This document shows positions 57,653 through 64,000 of a DNA stretch of 64,000 nucleotides, piece by piece. The stretch's first letter is position 1, and every line of letters begins with the position of its first letter. Origin of the DNA: Catellatospora coxensis (GTDB lineage Bacteria; Actinomycetota; Actinomycetes; Mycobacteriales; Micromonosporaceae); NCBI RefSeq assembly GCF_016862635.1, contig NZ_BONI01000029.1:1-64000 (forward strand). Direction: 5' to 3'. The notes below the pieces were generated by a model. It was given only the letters and a program-made list of their open reading frames with translations. It was not told the origin of the DNA and made no database searches. The translations under genes were made by a program, and so were the position numbers.

Positions 57653-58213
57653 TCAGCGGGCCAGGACGGGCAGGAGGATCTCGTCGCAGACCCGGGCCAG
57701 GTACTCGTCGTCGAGCGCCCGGCCGTGTCCGAGGTGCCTCGCCATAAGCTGCGCCGTGACGAGGTCGGGGAAGAGGCTGTCGTAGGGCTGCGGCTTGATC
57801 TCGCCGCGCTGCACGGCCCGTTCCAGCAGCGCCTCGGTGTGCCGGTGGATCTCCGGGTACACCTGGCCGCGGACGATGCCGGCGAGCTCGGGGTTCGACT
57901 GCATCTCGAACGACAGCGCGTGGATCAGCGGGCCCTCGTCGACGACGCAGCGGGCCGCGGTGGCGAGCAGCTCGATCAGGTCGCCGCGCAGGCTGCCGGT
58001 GTCGGCCGGGGCGACGTCCTCGGTCTGCTGCTGGCGCAGCACCTGGGCGACCAGGTCGGGCTTGCCGGGCCAGTGCCGGTACAGGGTCGCCTTGCTCATG
58101 TGGGCGCGCGCCGCGATCGCGTCCATGGTCATCTTGTCGTAGCCGACCTCGCGCAGCAGCTCGCGCACGGCGGCGCACAGGGGCGCTCCGGCGGGCACGC
58201 GGGCACGGCTCAT
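57653..58213 (-). CDS. TetR-family repressor of the exporter
   Basis: 186 aa. HTH: LCAAVRELLREVGYDKMTMDAIAARAHMSKATLYRHWPGKPDLVAQVL. The C-terminal part is a TetR_C_11/16-like helical ligand domain (DLIELLATAARCVVDEGPLIHALSFEMQSNPELAGIV). It is first in the operon with the DHA2 exporter and has an inverted repeat 26 bp upstream (58239-58256). Expected to be relieved by the exported drug. Confidence 0.88.
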   Translation of the reverse strand: MSRARVPAGAPLCAAVRELLREVGYDKMTMDAIAARAHMSKATLYRHWPGKPDLVAQVLRQQQTEDVAPADTGSLRGDLIELLATAARCVVDEGPLIHALSFEMQSNPELAGIVRGQVYPEIHRHTEALLERAVQRGEIKPQPYDSLFPDLVTAQLMARHLGHGRALDDEYLARVCDEILLPVLAR

Positions 58214-58238
58214 GACAGGCTCCGGGGGAAGGGAGATG

Positions 58239-58256
58239 CGAAACGGAACGGTTTCG
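58239..58256 (-). promoter_or_regulatory. Operator CGAAAC-N6-GTTTCG for the TetR/MFS operon
   Basis: 6-bp arms (58239-58244/58251-58256) in an AT-richer block just upstream of the TetR start, overlapping its expected promoter. Confidence 0.6.
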
Positions 58257-58388
58257 TTTCCTGACCATACGCAGCTGACCTGCTCAGGCGCGCTCCCCTG
58301 AGAGACGGATCACCCGATCGACGACGGCCTGTCGCACCGGGGGCGGCGGGGGCGAGATGATCGGTGTGGGCGATGGACGAGATCGGAC

Positions 58389-58415
58389 CCATCCACGGGG
58401 GCCTCGGTGCCGAAT
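58389..58415 (+). promoter_or_regulatory. SigK-type promoter ahead of sigK
   Basis: CCATCC (58389-58394), 15 bp, CCGAAT (58410-58415). This fits the mycobacterial SigK consensus CCATCC-N16-21-CGAAT (from memory). It implies positive autoregulation. Confidence 0.75.
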
Positions 58416-58469
58416 GCTCAGTGATACGCAAGTGACGGGTGAACAGATCCACGCCGAAAGGGCGGAACT

Positions 58470-59087
58470 GTGAACGGTGACGAACAGCCGTACCAACGGC
58501 CCGACCGCCTGGCCAGCGTGCCGGACCCGGCCGCGCCCGCGGACGCCGAATCCCTGCTGCGGGCCGTGGCCCGCGGCGACGAGGCCGCCTTCACCAGGCT
58601 GTACGAGCTGGTCGCGCCGCGCGTCTACGGCCTGGCCCGCCGCGTCGTGCGTGATCCGGCGCAGGCCGAGGAGGTCGCGCAGGAGGCGCTGGTCGAGGTG
58701 TGGCGCACCGCGAGCCGCTTCGATCCGGCCCGCGGCTCGGCCACCGCCTGGGTCTTCACCATCACCCACCGGCGGGCCGTGGACCGGGTGCGCTCCGAGC
58801 AGGCGGCGCTGGACCGGGTGCAGCGGATGGCGCCGGAGGCGACGCAGACGCCCGCCGACGAGGTGGTCGAGCAGGCCACCGCCCGGTTGCAGCGCCAGCA
58901 GGTGCGCCGGTGCATCAAGACGCTGACCGACCTGCAGCGTGAGGCGATCACCCTGGCCTACTACGGCGGTTACACCTACCAGCAGGTCGCCCAGCTGCTC
59001 GGCGCCGGGCTGCCCACCGTGAAGACCCGCATGCGCGACGGCCTGATCCGGCTGCGCGACTGCCTCGGCGTGGAGGTGTCGGCATGA
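58470..59087 (+). CDS. sigK: ECF sigma factor SigK
   Basis: 205 aa, GTG start after AAAGGGCGGAA. Region 2: DEAAFTRLYELVAPRVYGLARRVVRDPAQAEEVAQEALVEVWRTASRF. Region 4: LTDLQREAITLAYYGGYTYQQVAQLLGAGLPTVKTRMRDGLIRLRDCL, very like mycobacterial SigK. It directs RNA polymerase to CCATCC/CGAAT promoters; one such site lies upstream of its own gene. Its stop overlaps the start of the anti-sigma factor (ATGA), which keeps synthesis balanced. Downstream fasciclin and molybdopterin genes appear to be its regulon, as MPT70/MPT83 are in mycobacteria. Confidence 0.92.
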   Translation: MNGDEQPYQRPDRLASVPDPAAPADAESLLRAVARGDEAAFTRLYELVAPRVYGLARRVVRDPAQAEEVAQEALVEVWRTASRFDPARGSATAWVFTITHRRAVDRVRSEQAALDRVQRMAPEATQTPADEVVEQATARLQRQQVRRCIKTLTDLQREAITLAYYGGYTYQQVAQLLGAGLPTVKTRMRDGLIRLRDCLGVEVSA

Positions 59088-59821
59088 GCGAGATCCACTC
59101 TCTGGCCGGGCCGTATGTGCTGCATGCGCTGGACGAGGCCGAGCGCGAGACGTTCATCCAGCATCTGCGCGGGTGTGAGACGTGCGCGGCGGAGGTCGCC
59201 GAGCTGCACGAGACCGTGGCGCGGCTGGCCGACGACGCCTGGTCGGTGCCGCCGCCCGCGCTGCGGGACAACGTGCTGGCGGCGGTGCGGCGTACCCGGC
59301 AGATCCCGCCGGCCCGGCCGGTGCGCGCACGGCGCGAGCCGACCCGCTGGTGGCGGCATCCGGCTGCGTTGACAGCCGCGGCGTGCCTGCTCGTCGCGGC
59401 CCTGGTCGGCGGGGCGACGTTCGCGGTGCAGGAGCGGCGGTTGCGCGAGGAGCGGGCGGCGACGGCGGCGGCGCAGCAGGAGCTGGCGCGTACGCAGGCG
59501 GTGCTGACCGCGCCGGACGCAACGGTGCGCACCTCCGGCGTGGCCGGTGGCGGCAAGGTCACCGTGGTGTCCTCGGCGGGCCAGGACGCGGCGGTGATCC
59601 TGCTGGCGACGCACTCGCCCGGGGCACAGAAGGCGTACCAGTTCTGGCTGATGGAGGGCACGACGCCGCACTCGGCCGGGGTGCTCGCCGCGGGGCAGGG
59701 CACCGCCACGCACCTGGTCAGCGGTGTCAACGCCGCCGACGCGATGGGCCTGACGGTGGAACCGGCCGGTGGTTCGGCCAGTCCCACACTGCCCATCATC
59801 GCTGAGATACCCATGAAATAG
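59084..59821 (+). CDS. rskA: Anti-sigma-K factor RskA
   Basis: 245 aa. The cytoplasmic anti-sigma domain has a zinc-type motif H27-x3-C31-x2-C34 in HLRGCETC. A single TM helix spans about residues 94-117 (LTAAACLLVAALVGGATFAV). The outer part (about 120-245) matches the RskA domain, with VVSSAGQDAAVILLATHSPGAQKAYQFWLMEGTTP. It binds SigK at the membrane and releases it after regulated proteolysis. Coupled to sigK by a 4-bp overlap. Confidence 0.9.
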   Translation: MSEIHSLAGPYVLHALDEAERETFIQHLRGCETCAAEVAELHETVARLADDAWSVPPPALRDNVLAAVRRTRQIPPARPVRARREPTRWWRHPAALTAAACLLVAALVGGATFAVQERRLREERAATAAAQQELARTQAVLTAPDATVRTSGVAGGGKVTVVSSAGQDAAVILLATHSPGAQKAYQFWLMEGTTPHSAGVLAAGQGTATHLVSGVNAADAMGLTVEPAGGSASPTLPIIAEIPMK

Positions 59822-59852
59822 AAAAAAACAGACAGAAATCGCGCTAATCGCA

Positions 59853-59880
59853 CCAAACTATGACGGGTTCAGTGTCGAAT
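59853..59880 (+). promoter_or_regulatory. Candidate SigK promoter ahead of the fasciclin gene
   Basis: CCAAAC (59853-59858), 17 bp, CGAAT (59876-59880). The -10 half GTCGAATCACCG is repeated ahead of the ACT-like gene at 62292. The -35 matches four of six positions. Confidence 0.55.
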
Positions 59881-59920
59881 CACCGGTGGAGGTCTTCACC
59901 GGAGGAAAGGAACCACCGTC

Positions 59921-60574
59921 ATGTACGGCAAGAGGAAACTCACCGCGCTCGCGGCCGTCGCCGCGTTCTCGCTCTCGCTGGCGCTCAGCGCCTGCGGGGG
60001 CGGGAACACGGCGGCCACCACGCAGCCGACCGGTATGCCGACCGGCGTACCCACCACGGTGCCGACGGCCCTGCCGTCCATGCCCGGCGCCGCGGGCGGC
60101 GAGTTCGGGCCGGCCTGCGCCACCATTCCCAAGGACCCGGCCAACCCGGGCAGCCTGGAGATGATGGCCCAGCAGCCGGTGGCCACCGCGGCCGCGGCGA
60201 ACCCGCAGCTGTCCACGCTGGCCGCCGCGATCCAGGCCGGCGAGCTGGCCGACACGCTCAACAACGCCGAGGCCGTCACGGTCTTCGCGCCCACCAACGA
60301 GGCCTTCGCCAAGATCCCGAAGGCCGATCTGGACAAGGTGCTCGCCGACAAGGAACTGCTCAAGAAGATCCTCGCCTACCACGTCGTGGACGGGAAGACC
60401 GCGCCCGACGCCCTCGCCGGCGCCCACAAGACCCTGGAGGGCCAGGACATCACGGTCACCGGCAGCGGCACCGAGTTCAAGGTCAACGACACCGCGATGA
60501 TCGTCTGCGGCAACATCCAGACCCGCAACGGCGTGGTCTACCTCGTCGACAGCGTGCTCATGCCTCCGTCCTGA
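59921..60574 (+). CDS. Fasciclin-domain (FAS1) lipoprotein, MPT83/MPT70-like
   Basis: 217 aa; a GGAGGAAAGGA stretch precedes the ATG by about 10 bp. The signal peptide ends in a lipobox (SLALSACGGG; Cys lipidated). A Pro/Thr linker precedes one FAS1 domain (about residues 80-215): LSTLAAAIQAGELADTLNNAEAVTVFAPTNEAFAKIP, LKKILAYHVVDGK, VNDTAMIVCGNIQTRNGVVYLVDSVLMPP. It resembles mycobacterial MPT83/MPT70, members of the SigK regulon, and lies directly after sigK-rskA with a SigK-like promoter. Cell-surface adhesion is the family role. Confidence 0.92.
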   Translation: MYGKRKLTALAAVAAFSLSLALSACGGGNTAATTQPTGMPTGVPTTVPTALPSMPGAAGGEFGPACATIPKDPANPGSLEMMAQQPVATAAAANPQLSTLAAAIQAGELADTLNNAEAVTVFAPTNEAFAKIPKADLDKVLADKELLKKILAYHVVDGKTAPDALAGAHKTLEGQDITVTGSGTEFKVNDTAMIVCGNIQTRNGVVYLVDSVLMPPS

Positions 60575-60582
60575 CGGACGGC

Positions 60583-60644
60583 AGGAAGGGCGCCTGGGCG
60601 GCACACCTCGCCGCTCCGCTTTCCGGACACCAGGCGCCCTTCCT
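60583..60644. terminator. Long hairpin after the fasciclin gene
   Basis: AGGAAGGGCGCCTGG (60583-60597) and CCAGGCGCCCTTCCT (60630-60644): perfect 15-bp stem, 32-nt loop with a further GCGGC/GCCGC pair. It begins with the AGGAAGGGC core of the dispersed repeat family. Confidence 0.8.
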
Positions 60645-60665
60645 GACTCCCCGAGGAGGACTCCC

Positions 60666-62270
60666 ATGCGACGCCTCATCCGCCCCGCGCTGAGCGGGCT
60701 GCTGGCCGCCGCGGGCGGCATCGCCACCGCGGAACTCGTCGCCTCGCCGGTGCGGCCCGAGTCCTCGCCCCTGGTCGCCATCGGCGGCACCGTCATCGAC
60801 GCGACCCCCACGCCGGTGAAGGAGTACGCGGTCGCGACCTTCGGCACGTACGACAAGCCCCTGCTCATCGGCACCATCCTGGCCGTGCTCGCCCTGCTGG
60901 CCGCCGCCGTCGGCGTGCTCGCGGTCCACCACCGCGCCGCGGCGCTGCTCGCCATCGGCGCACTCGGACTGGTCGGCGCGGCCGCGGCGCTGACCAGGCC
61001 CATGGCCCGCCCGATCGACGCCCTGCCCGCCCTGCTCGCCGGCGCCGTCTCCGCCGGGCTGCTGGCCTGGCTGGCCCCGAAAGCCGCCACCGCACCCCCG
61101 CCCCCATCCCCGGTGCCGGGAACCGGTCCCGCCACCGACGGCGCACCTGCGGGCGAACCGGCGGCGGTCCCCGCCGCAGCGGCAGGTGACACGAGTCGCG
61201 ACGACCGAGCGGCCGCACGAACCGGCCGGCGCGCATTCCTGGTCGCCGCAGGCCTGGTCGCGCTCGGCACCGCGCTCGCGGGCGGACTCGCCGCGATCAT
61301 CCGGCGCAGCGGCGCCCAGGCCGCCGATGAGGCCCGCGCGGCGATCGCCCTGCCCGCACCCGCCGACCCCGGGCCGCCGCCGGAGCAGACGCCCGGCTTC
61401 TACACGCCCAACCAGGACTTCTACCGTGTCGACATCGCGCTGACCGTGCCGCGCGTCGACCCGCGCCAGTGGACGCTGCAGATCACCGGCATGGTCGACC
61501 GGCCCACCGAGCTGACCTTCGACGACCTGCTCAAGCAGCCGCTCATCGAACGCGACATCACGCTCAACTGCGTGTCCAACGAGGTCGGCGGCCCGTACGT
61601 CGGCAACGCGCGCTGGCTCGGCGTGCCGCTCGCGCCGCTGCTGCGGGCCGCGGGCGTGCAGGCCGGCGCGGACCAGATCGTCGCCCGGGGCGCGGACGGC
61701 ATCACCATCGGCACCCCTGTGGCCACCGTGCTCGACGGCCGCGACGCGATACTGGCGCTGGGCATGAACGGCCAGGCCCTACCGCCGGAGCACGGCTTCC
61801 CGGTTCGCATGCTCACCCCCGGCCTGTACGGCTACGTCGGCGCCGCCAAGTGGATCACCTCATTGGAGCTGGCCACGTTCAGCAGCTTCGACGCGTACTG
61901 GGTACAGCGCGGCTGGGCCGCGACGGGCCCGGTCAAGACCGCCTCCCGCATCGACCGGCCCAAGGCGTTCGCCCAGCTCGCCGCGGGCACGGTGCCCGTG
62001 GCCGGGGTCGCCTGGGCGCAGCACCGCGGCATCAGCGCGGTCGAGGTCCAGGTCGACGACGCACCGTGGCAGCAGGCCCGGCTGCTGCCGGTGCCGTCCA
62101 CCGACACCTGGGTCCAGTGGACCTGGGACTGGCCCGCCGCCACCGCCGGCAGCCACACGCTGCGGGTACGCGCCGTCGACGGCACCGGCGCGCTGCAGAC
62201 CGAGCAGCGGGCCGACCCGTTCCCAAACGGGGCGTCGGGCTGGCAGAGCGTCCTCGTGACGGTGGCCTGA
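60666..62270 (+). CDS. Membrane-bound sulfite-oxidase-like molybdopterin oxidoreductase
   Basis: 534 aa; GAGGAGG precedes the ATG. About five TM helices lie in residues 1-215 (LSGLLAAAGGIATAELVA, LIGTILAVLALLAAAVGVLAV, AALLAIGALGLVGAAAALT, LLAGAVSAGLLAWLA, FLVAAGLVALGTALAGGLAAI). The molybdopterin domain then begins PNQDFYRVDIALTVPRVDPRQW, with the Mo-ligand Cys in RDITLNCVSNEVGGPYVGNARWLGV and PVRMLTPGLYGYVGAAKWI. A sulfite-oxidase-type dimerisation domain ends it. It probably reduces oxidised protein residues or oxidises sulfite at the outer surface. The hairpin between it and the fasciclin gene leaves open whether it shares the SigK promoter. Confidence 0.9.
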   Translation: MRRLIRPALSGLLAAAGGIATAELVASPVRPESSPLVAIGGTVIDATPTPVKEYAVATFGTYDKPLLIGTILAVLALLAAAVGVLAVHHRAAALLAIGALGLVGAAAALTRPMARPIDALPALLAGAVSAGLLAWLAPKAATAPPPPSPVPGTGPATDGAPAGEPAAVPAAAAGDTSRDDRAAARTGRRAFLVAAGLVALGTALAGGLAAIIRRSGAQAADEARAAIALPAPADPGPPPEQTPGFYTPNQDFYRVDIALTVPRVDPRQWTLQITGMVDRPTELTFDDLLKQPLIERDITLNCVSNEVGGPYVGNARWLGVPLAPLLRAAGVQAGADQIVARGADGITIGTPVATVLDGRDAILALGMNGQALPPEHGFPVRMLTPGLYGYVGAAKWITSLELATFSSFDAYWVQRGWAATGPVKTASRIDRPKAFAQLAAGTVPVAGVAWAQHRGISAVEVQVDDAPWQQARLLPVPSTDTWVQWTWDWPAATAGSHTLRVRAVDGTGALQTEQRADPFPNGASGWQSVLVTVA

Positions 62271-62271
62271 C

Positions 62272-62298
62272 CCACGGTCGCCCGGTCCCACGTCGAAT
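62272..62298 (+). promoter_or_regulatory. Possible SigK-type promoter ahead of the ACT-like gene
   Basis: CGTCGAATCACCG around 62291 repeats the sequence ahead of the fasciclin gene; CCACGG at 62272-62277 is a weak -35 candidate, 16 bp from CGAAT (62294-62298). Confidence 0.4.
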
Positions 62299-62345
62299 CA
62301 CCGCTCGGAGTGAGGTGCCCAGAGATGACCCGCGGAGCTGACATC

Positions 62346-62765
62346 ATGTGTGGCGTGACCGGAGAACGCGACCTCGGTGCGCTGCTGCACGGGCTACAAC
62401 CCCAGCGCCACCCGTACGAGTACGTCTTCACCACCGTCACCGGCGCCGTGCCGCCGGGCGTGCACCCGGTCGTGATGGTCGCCGAGCCCGAGGGCACGAC
62501 CCTGGTGGTGATGCGCGCCGAGGCCGACGCGGCCGGGCTGCCGTACGACTTCGTCGCCGCGTGGATCACCCTGCGGGTGCACTCGGCGCTGGACGCCGTC
62601 GGGCTGACCGCGGCCGTCTCCGGTGCCCTGGCCGACGTCGGCATCAGCTGCAACGTGGTGGCCGGCTACTTCCACGACCACCTGTTCGTCGGCTGCGCCG
62701 ACGCCGACCAGGCGATGGCCGTGCTGGCCGGCCTGTCCACCGCCACCCGCCCGATCAACGCCTGA
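62346..62765 (+). CDS. ACT-domain-like small protein
   Basis: 139 aa from the ATG at 62346, with GGAG nine bases ahead. Two beta-alpha-beta halves can be read: YEYVFTTVTGAVPPGVHPVVMVAEPEGTTLVVMRAEAD and AWITLRVHSALDAVGLTAAVSGALADVGISCNVVAGYFHDHLFV. The second is a good ACT-type pattern, with a Gly-Ile-Ser turn before the last strand. ACT/CASTOR-like proteins bind amino acids as stand-alone sensors. It may belong to the SigK group through the CGAAT site upstream, but this is uncertain. Confidence 0.7.
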   Translation: MCGVTGERDLGALLHGLQPQRHPYEYVFTTVTGAVPPGVHPVVMVAEPEGTTLVVMRAEADAAGLPYDFVAAWITLRVHSALDAVGLTAAVSGALADVGISCNVVAGYFHDHLFVGCADADQAMAVLAGLSTATRPINA

Positions 62766-62794
62766 GCCGCAGGTCACCGGCCGTGCAGCGTTAA

Positions 62795-62838
62795 CAAGGG
62801 CACCTTCCGCCACGCATGGCGATGTGAAGGTGCCCTTG
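62795..62838. terminator. Terminator of the AAGGGCACCTTC family
   Basis: CAAGGGCACCTTC (62795-62807) and GAAGGTGCCCTTG (62826-62838): perfect 13-bp stem. The loop contains CGCATGGCG, the same core as the loop of the hairpin at 45344, showing the two are copies of one element. Confidence 0.85.
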
Positions 62839-62917
62839 CTTGTACTCCGGGGGGAGTAGGCGGGGAGACTCCCGGTGTGCGACGACGGGAGGGTGGCGGT
62901 CGGCCTAGCGTGGGGGC

Positions 62918-64000
62918 ATGACCTGGGACCATCGTTATCCGCCCCGCCGACGGCGGTTGTTTCCGCTGCTCATCGCCGTCATTCAGGTGATCGGGGTGAC
63001 TTTCGCGAGCCGGGTGGCAGCGGTGGAGGGCGGCGTGCAGTTCCGGGCGCTGGACTGGCTCGGGTACGCGCTGCTGGTGGGGTCGGCGGCGGCGATGTGG
63101 CTGTGGCGGGTGCACATGGTCGCGGCGCTCACCGCGGTGACCGCGCTGACCGGGGCGTACGTGCCACTCGGCTACCCGCCGGGGCCGTTCTTCCTGGCGT
63201 TCCTGCTGACCCTCGTCGGAGCGGTCGTGCTCGGGCACAGGATCGCCGCCTGGGTCACCGCCGCCGCGGGCTGGCTGGGGTTCATGCTCCTCGGCTGGGC
63301 GGAACACCCGCTGCTGTGGCGCGGCGTGGTCTCCGGCGCGGTGCTGGTCGGCGTGCTGCTCATCGCGCAGGTCATCGCCAGCAACCGCGACCGGATCATC
63401 GAGCAGCGCCGCCGCCGCATCGGCGACGAGCGGCTGCGCATGGCCCGCGAGGTGCACGACGTCGTCGCCCACCACATCTCCCTGATCAACGTGCAGGCGG
63501 GGGTCGCGCTGCACCTGCTCGACGACGACCCGGAGCAGGCCCGCACCGCGCTCGCCGCGATCAAGACGGCCAGCCGGGACACCCTGCGCGAGCTGCGCGC
63601 CACCCTCGGCGTGCTGCGCGCCGTCGACGAGCAGGCCCCGCGGAGCCCCGCGCCGAGCATCGACCGGCTCGACGAGCTGGTCGCCCGGTTCGCCGGGGCC
63701 GGGCTGCGGGTCGACGTGCGGGTCACCGGCACACCGCGCGAGCTGCCCACGCCGGTGGATCTGGCCGCGTACCGGATCGTGCAGGAGTCGCTGACCAATG
63801 TGCACCGCCATGCCGGGGTCGACGCCGCCCAGGTGTCCGTCGGCTACGACACCGACGAGCTGGTCCTCGACATCACCGACCGGGGCCGGGGCGGCGAGAC
63901 CGCGGACGGCAACGGCCTGTCCGGCATCCGCGAGCGGGTCGCCGCGCTGGGTGGCACGGTCGCGATCGGCCCGCGTCCCGAGGGCGGGTTCACCGTCTGT
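62918..64000 (+). CDS. NarL-type two-component sensor histidine kinase (3' end outside window)
   Basis: At least 361 aa, still open at the right edge. TAGCGT (62906-62911) lies 6 bp before the ATG, so the mRNA is probably leaderless. Four to five TM helices fill residues 15-150 (LFPLLIAVIQVIGVTFA, LGYALLVGSAAAMWLW, FFLAFLLTLVGAVVLG, VVSGAVLVGVLLIAQVIA). The HisKA_3 box is MAREVHDVVAHHISLINVQAGVAL, with the phospho-His in EVHDVVAHH. The HATPase N-box is YRIVQESLTNVHRHAG, with a G-box DRGRGGETADGNGLSGIRERV. This is the DesK/NarX-like class common in actinomycetes. The response regulator should lie just beyond the edge. Confidence 0.9.
   Translation, partial: MTWDHRYPPRRRRLFPLLIAVIQVIGVTFASRVAAVEGGVQFRALDWLGYALLVGSAAAMWLWRVHMVAALTAVTALTGAYVPLGYPPGPFFLAFLLTLVGAVVLGHRIAAWVTAAAGWLGFMLLGWAEHPLLWRGVVSGAVLVGVLLIAQVIASNRDRIIEQRRRRIGDERLRMAREVHDVVAHHISLINVQAGVALHLLDDDPEQARTALAAIKTASRDTLRELRATLGVLRAVDEQAPRSPAPSIDRLDELVARFAGAGLRVDVRVTGTPRELPTPVDLAAYRIVQESLTNVHRHAGVDAAQVSVGYDTDELVLDITDRGRGGETADGNGLSGIRERVAALGGTVAIGPRPEGGFTVC

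Noticed and set aside
1-64000. CRISPR array or prophage
   Set aside because: No regularly spaced identical repeats and no integrase, terminase or structural phage genes were seen.

Overview
The window is high-GC, densely packed actinobacterial chromosome. The gene content (RskA/SigK pair, GPP34 protein, LCP ligase, sortase-type LPRTG protein, many TetR/GNAT genes) and a recurring GGAAGGGCACCTTC palindrome suggest a Micromonosporaceae-like filamentous actinomycete. That assignment is inference; no rRNA or other marker settles it. There is no prophage, ICE or CRISPR array. The only mobile-element trace is a probable TnpB C-terminus cut by the left edge.

Layout. 0-8 kb: FadR-type regulator with a fatty-acid-hydroxylase-like membrane enzyme, a GNAT/APC permease pair, GPP34, a secreted M14 carboxypeptidase, a degenerate inositol-monophosphatase-like protein and an Smr protein. 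8-17 kb: envelope operon of TPR/Fn3 protein, Fn3 giant, MoxR ATPase, DUF58 and a transglutaminase-fold membrane protein that lacks its catalytic triad. 17-32 kb: small membrane and secreted proteins, an HTH-ClpN protein with two palindromic operators on its own promoter, an ExeM/NucH-type nuclease, an inactive-looking M16 homologue, an LPRTG surface protein, an alpha/beta hydrolase with TetR, and a TetR/peroxiredoxin pair. 32-35 kb: a leaderless 25-codon RRHVDL-type leader peptide precedes an exported sulfatase and its formylglycine-generating enzyme. 35-46 kb: K+ channel, RlpA, ProS, two related GNATs (one fused to DUF402), SDR, LCP, TetR/FAD monooxygenase, MBL hydrolase. 46-49.4 kb: PiT/DUF47 phosphate transport, then an unrecognised 243-aa protein followed by two tandem non-coding RNAs.

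These two RNAs (49042-49175 and 49189-49349) are the most striking signal. Each folds on paper into a tRNA-like body in circularly permuted order: T-arm, 3' acceptor strand, 7-nt cap, 5' acceptor strand, D-arm. The body sits on a long stem at the place of the anticodon stem. This is the architecture known for bacterial Y RNAs (YrlA), but no Ro60/TROVE gene lies in the window; the only gene beside them is the 243-aa protein.

49.4-54 kb: a three-gene overlapping operon of a processive GT2 and two right-handed beta-helix proteins, resembling an exopolysaccharide synthase plus modifying enzymes. 54-64 kb: RDD protein, M23 lipoprotein, TetR/DHA2 efflux, then a SigK-RskA-fasciclin-molybdopterin oxidoreductase module with recognisable SigK-type promoters, an ACT-like protein and a sensor kinase that runs off the right edge.

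Many genes here appear leaderless: a TANNNT hexamer lies 6-8 nt before the start codon. I used this to choose several starts. Intrinsic-type hairpins separate most convergent pairs. All assignments come from reading the sequence; nothing was searched against a database.
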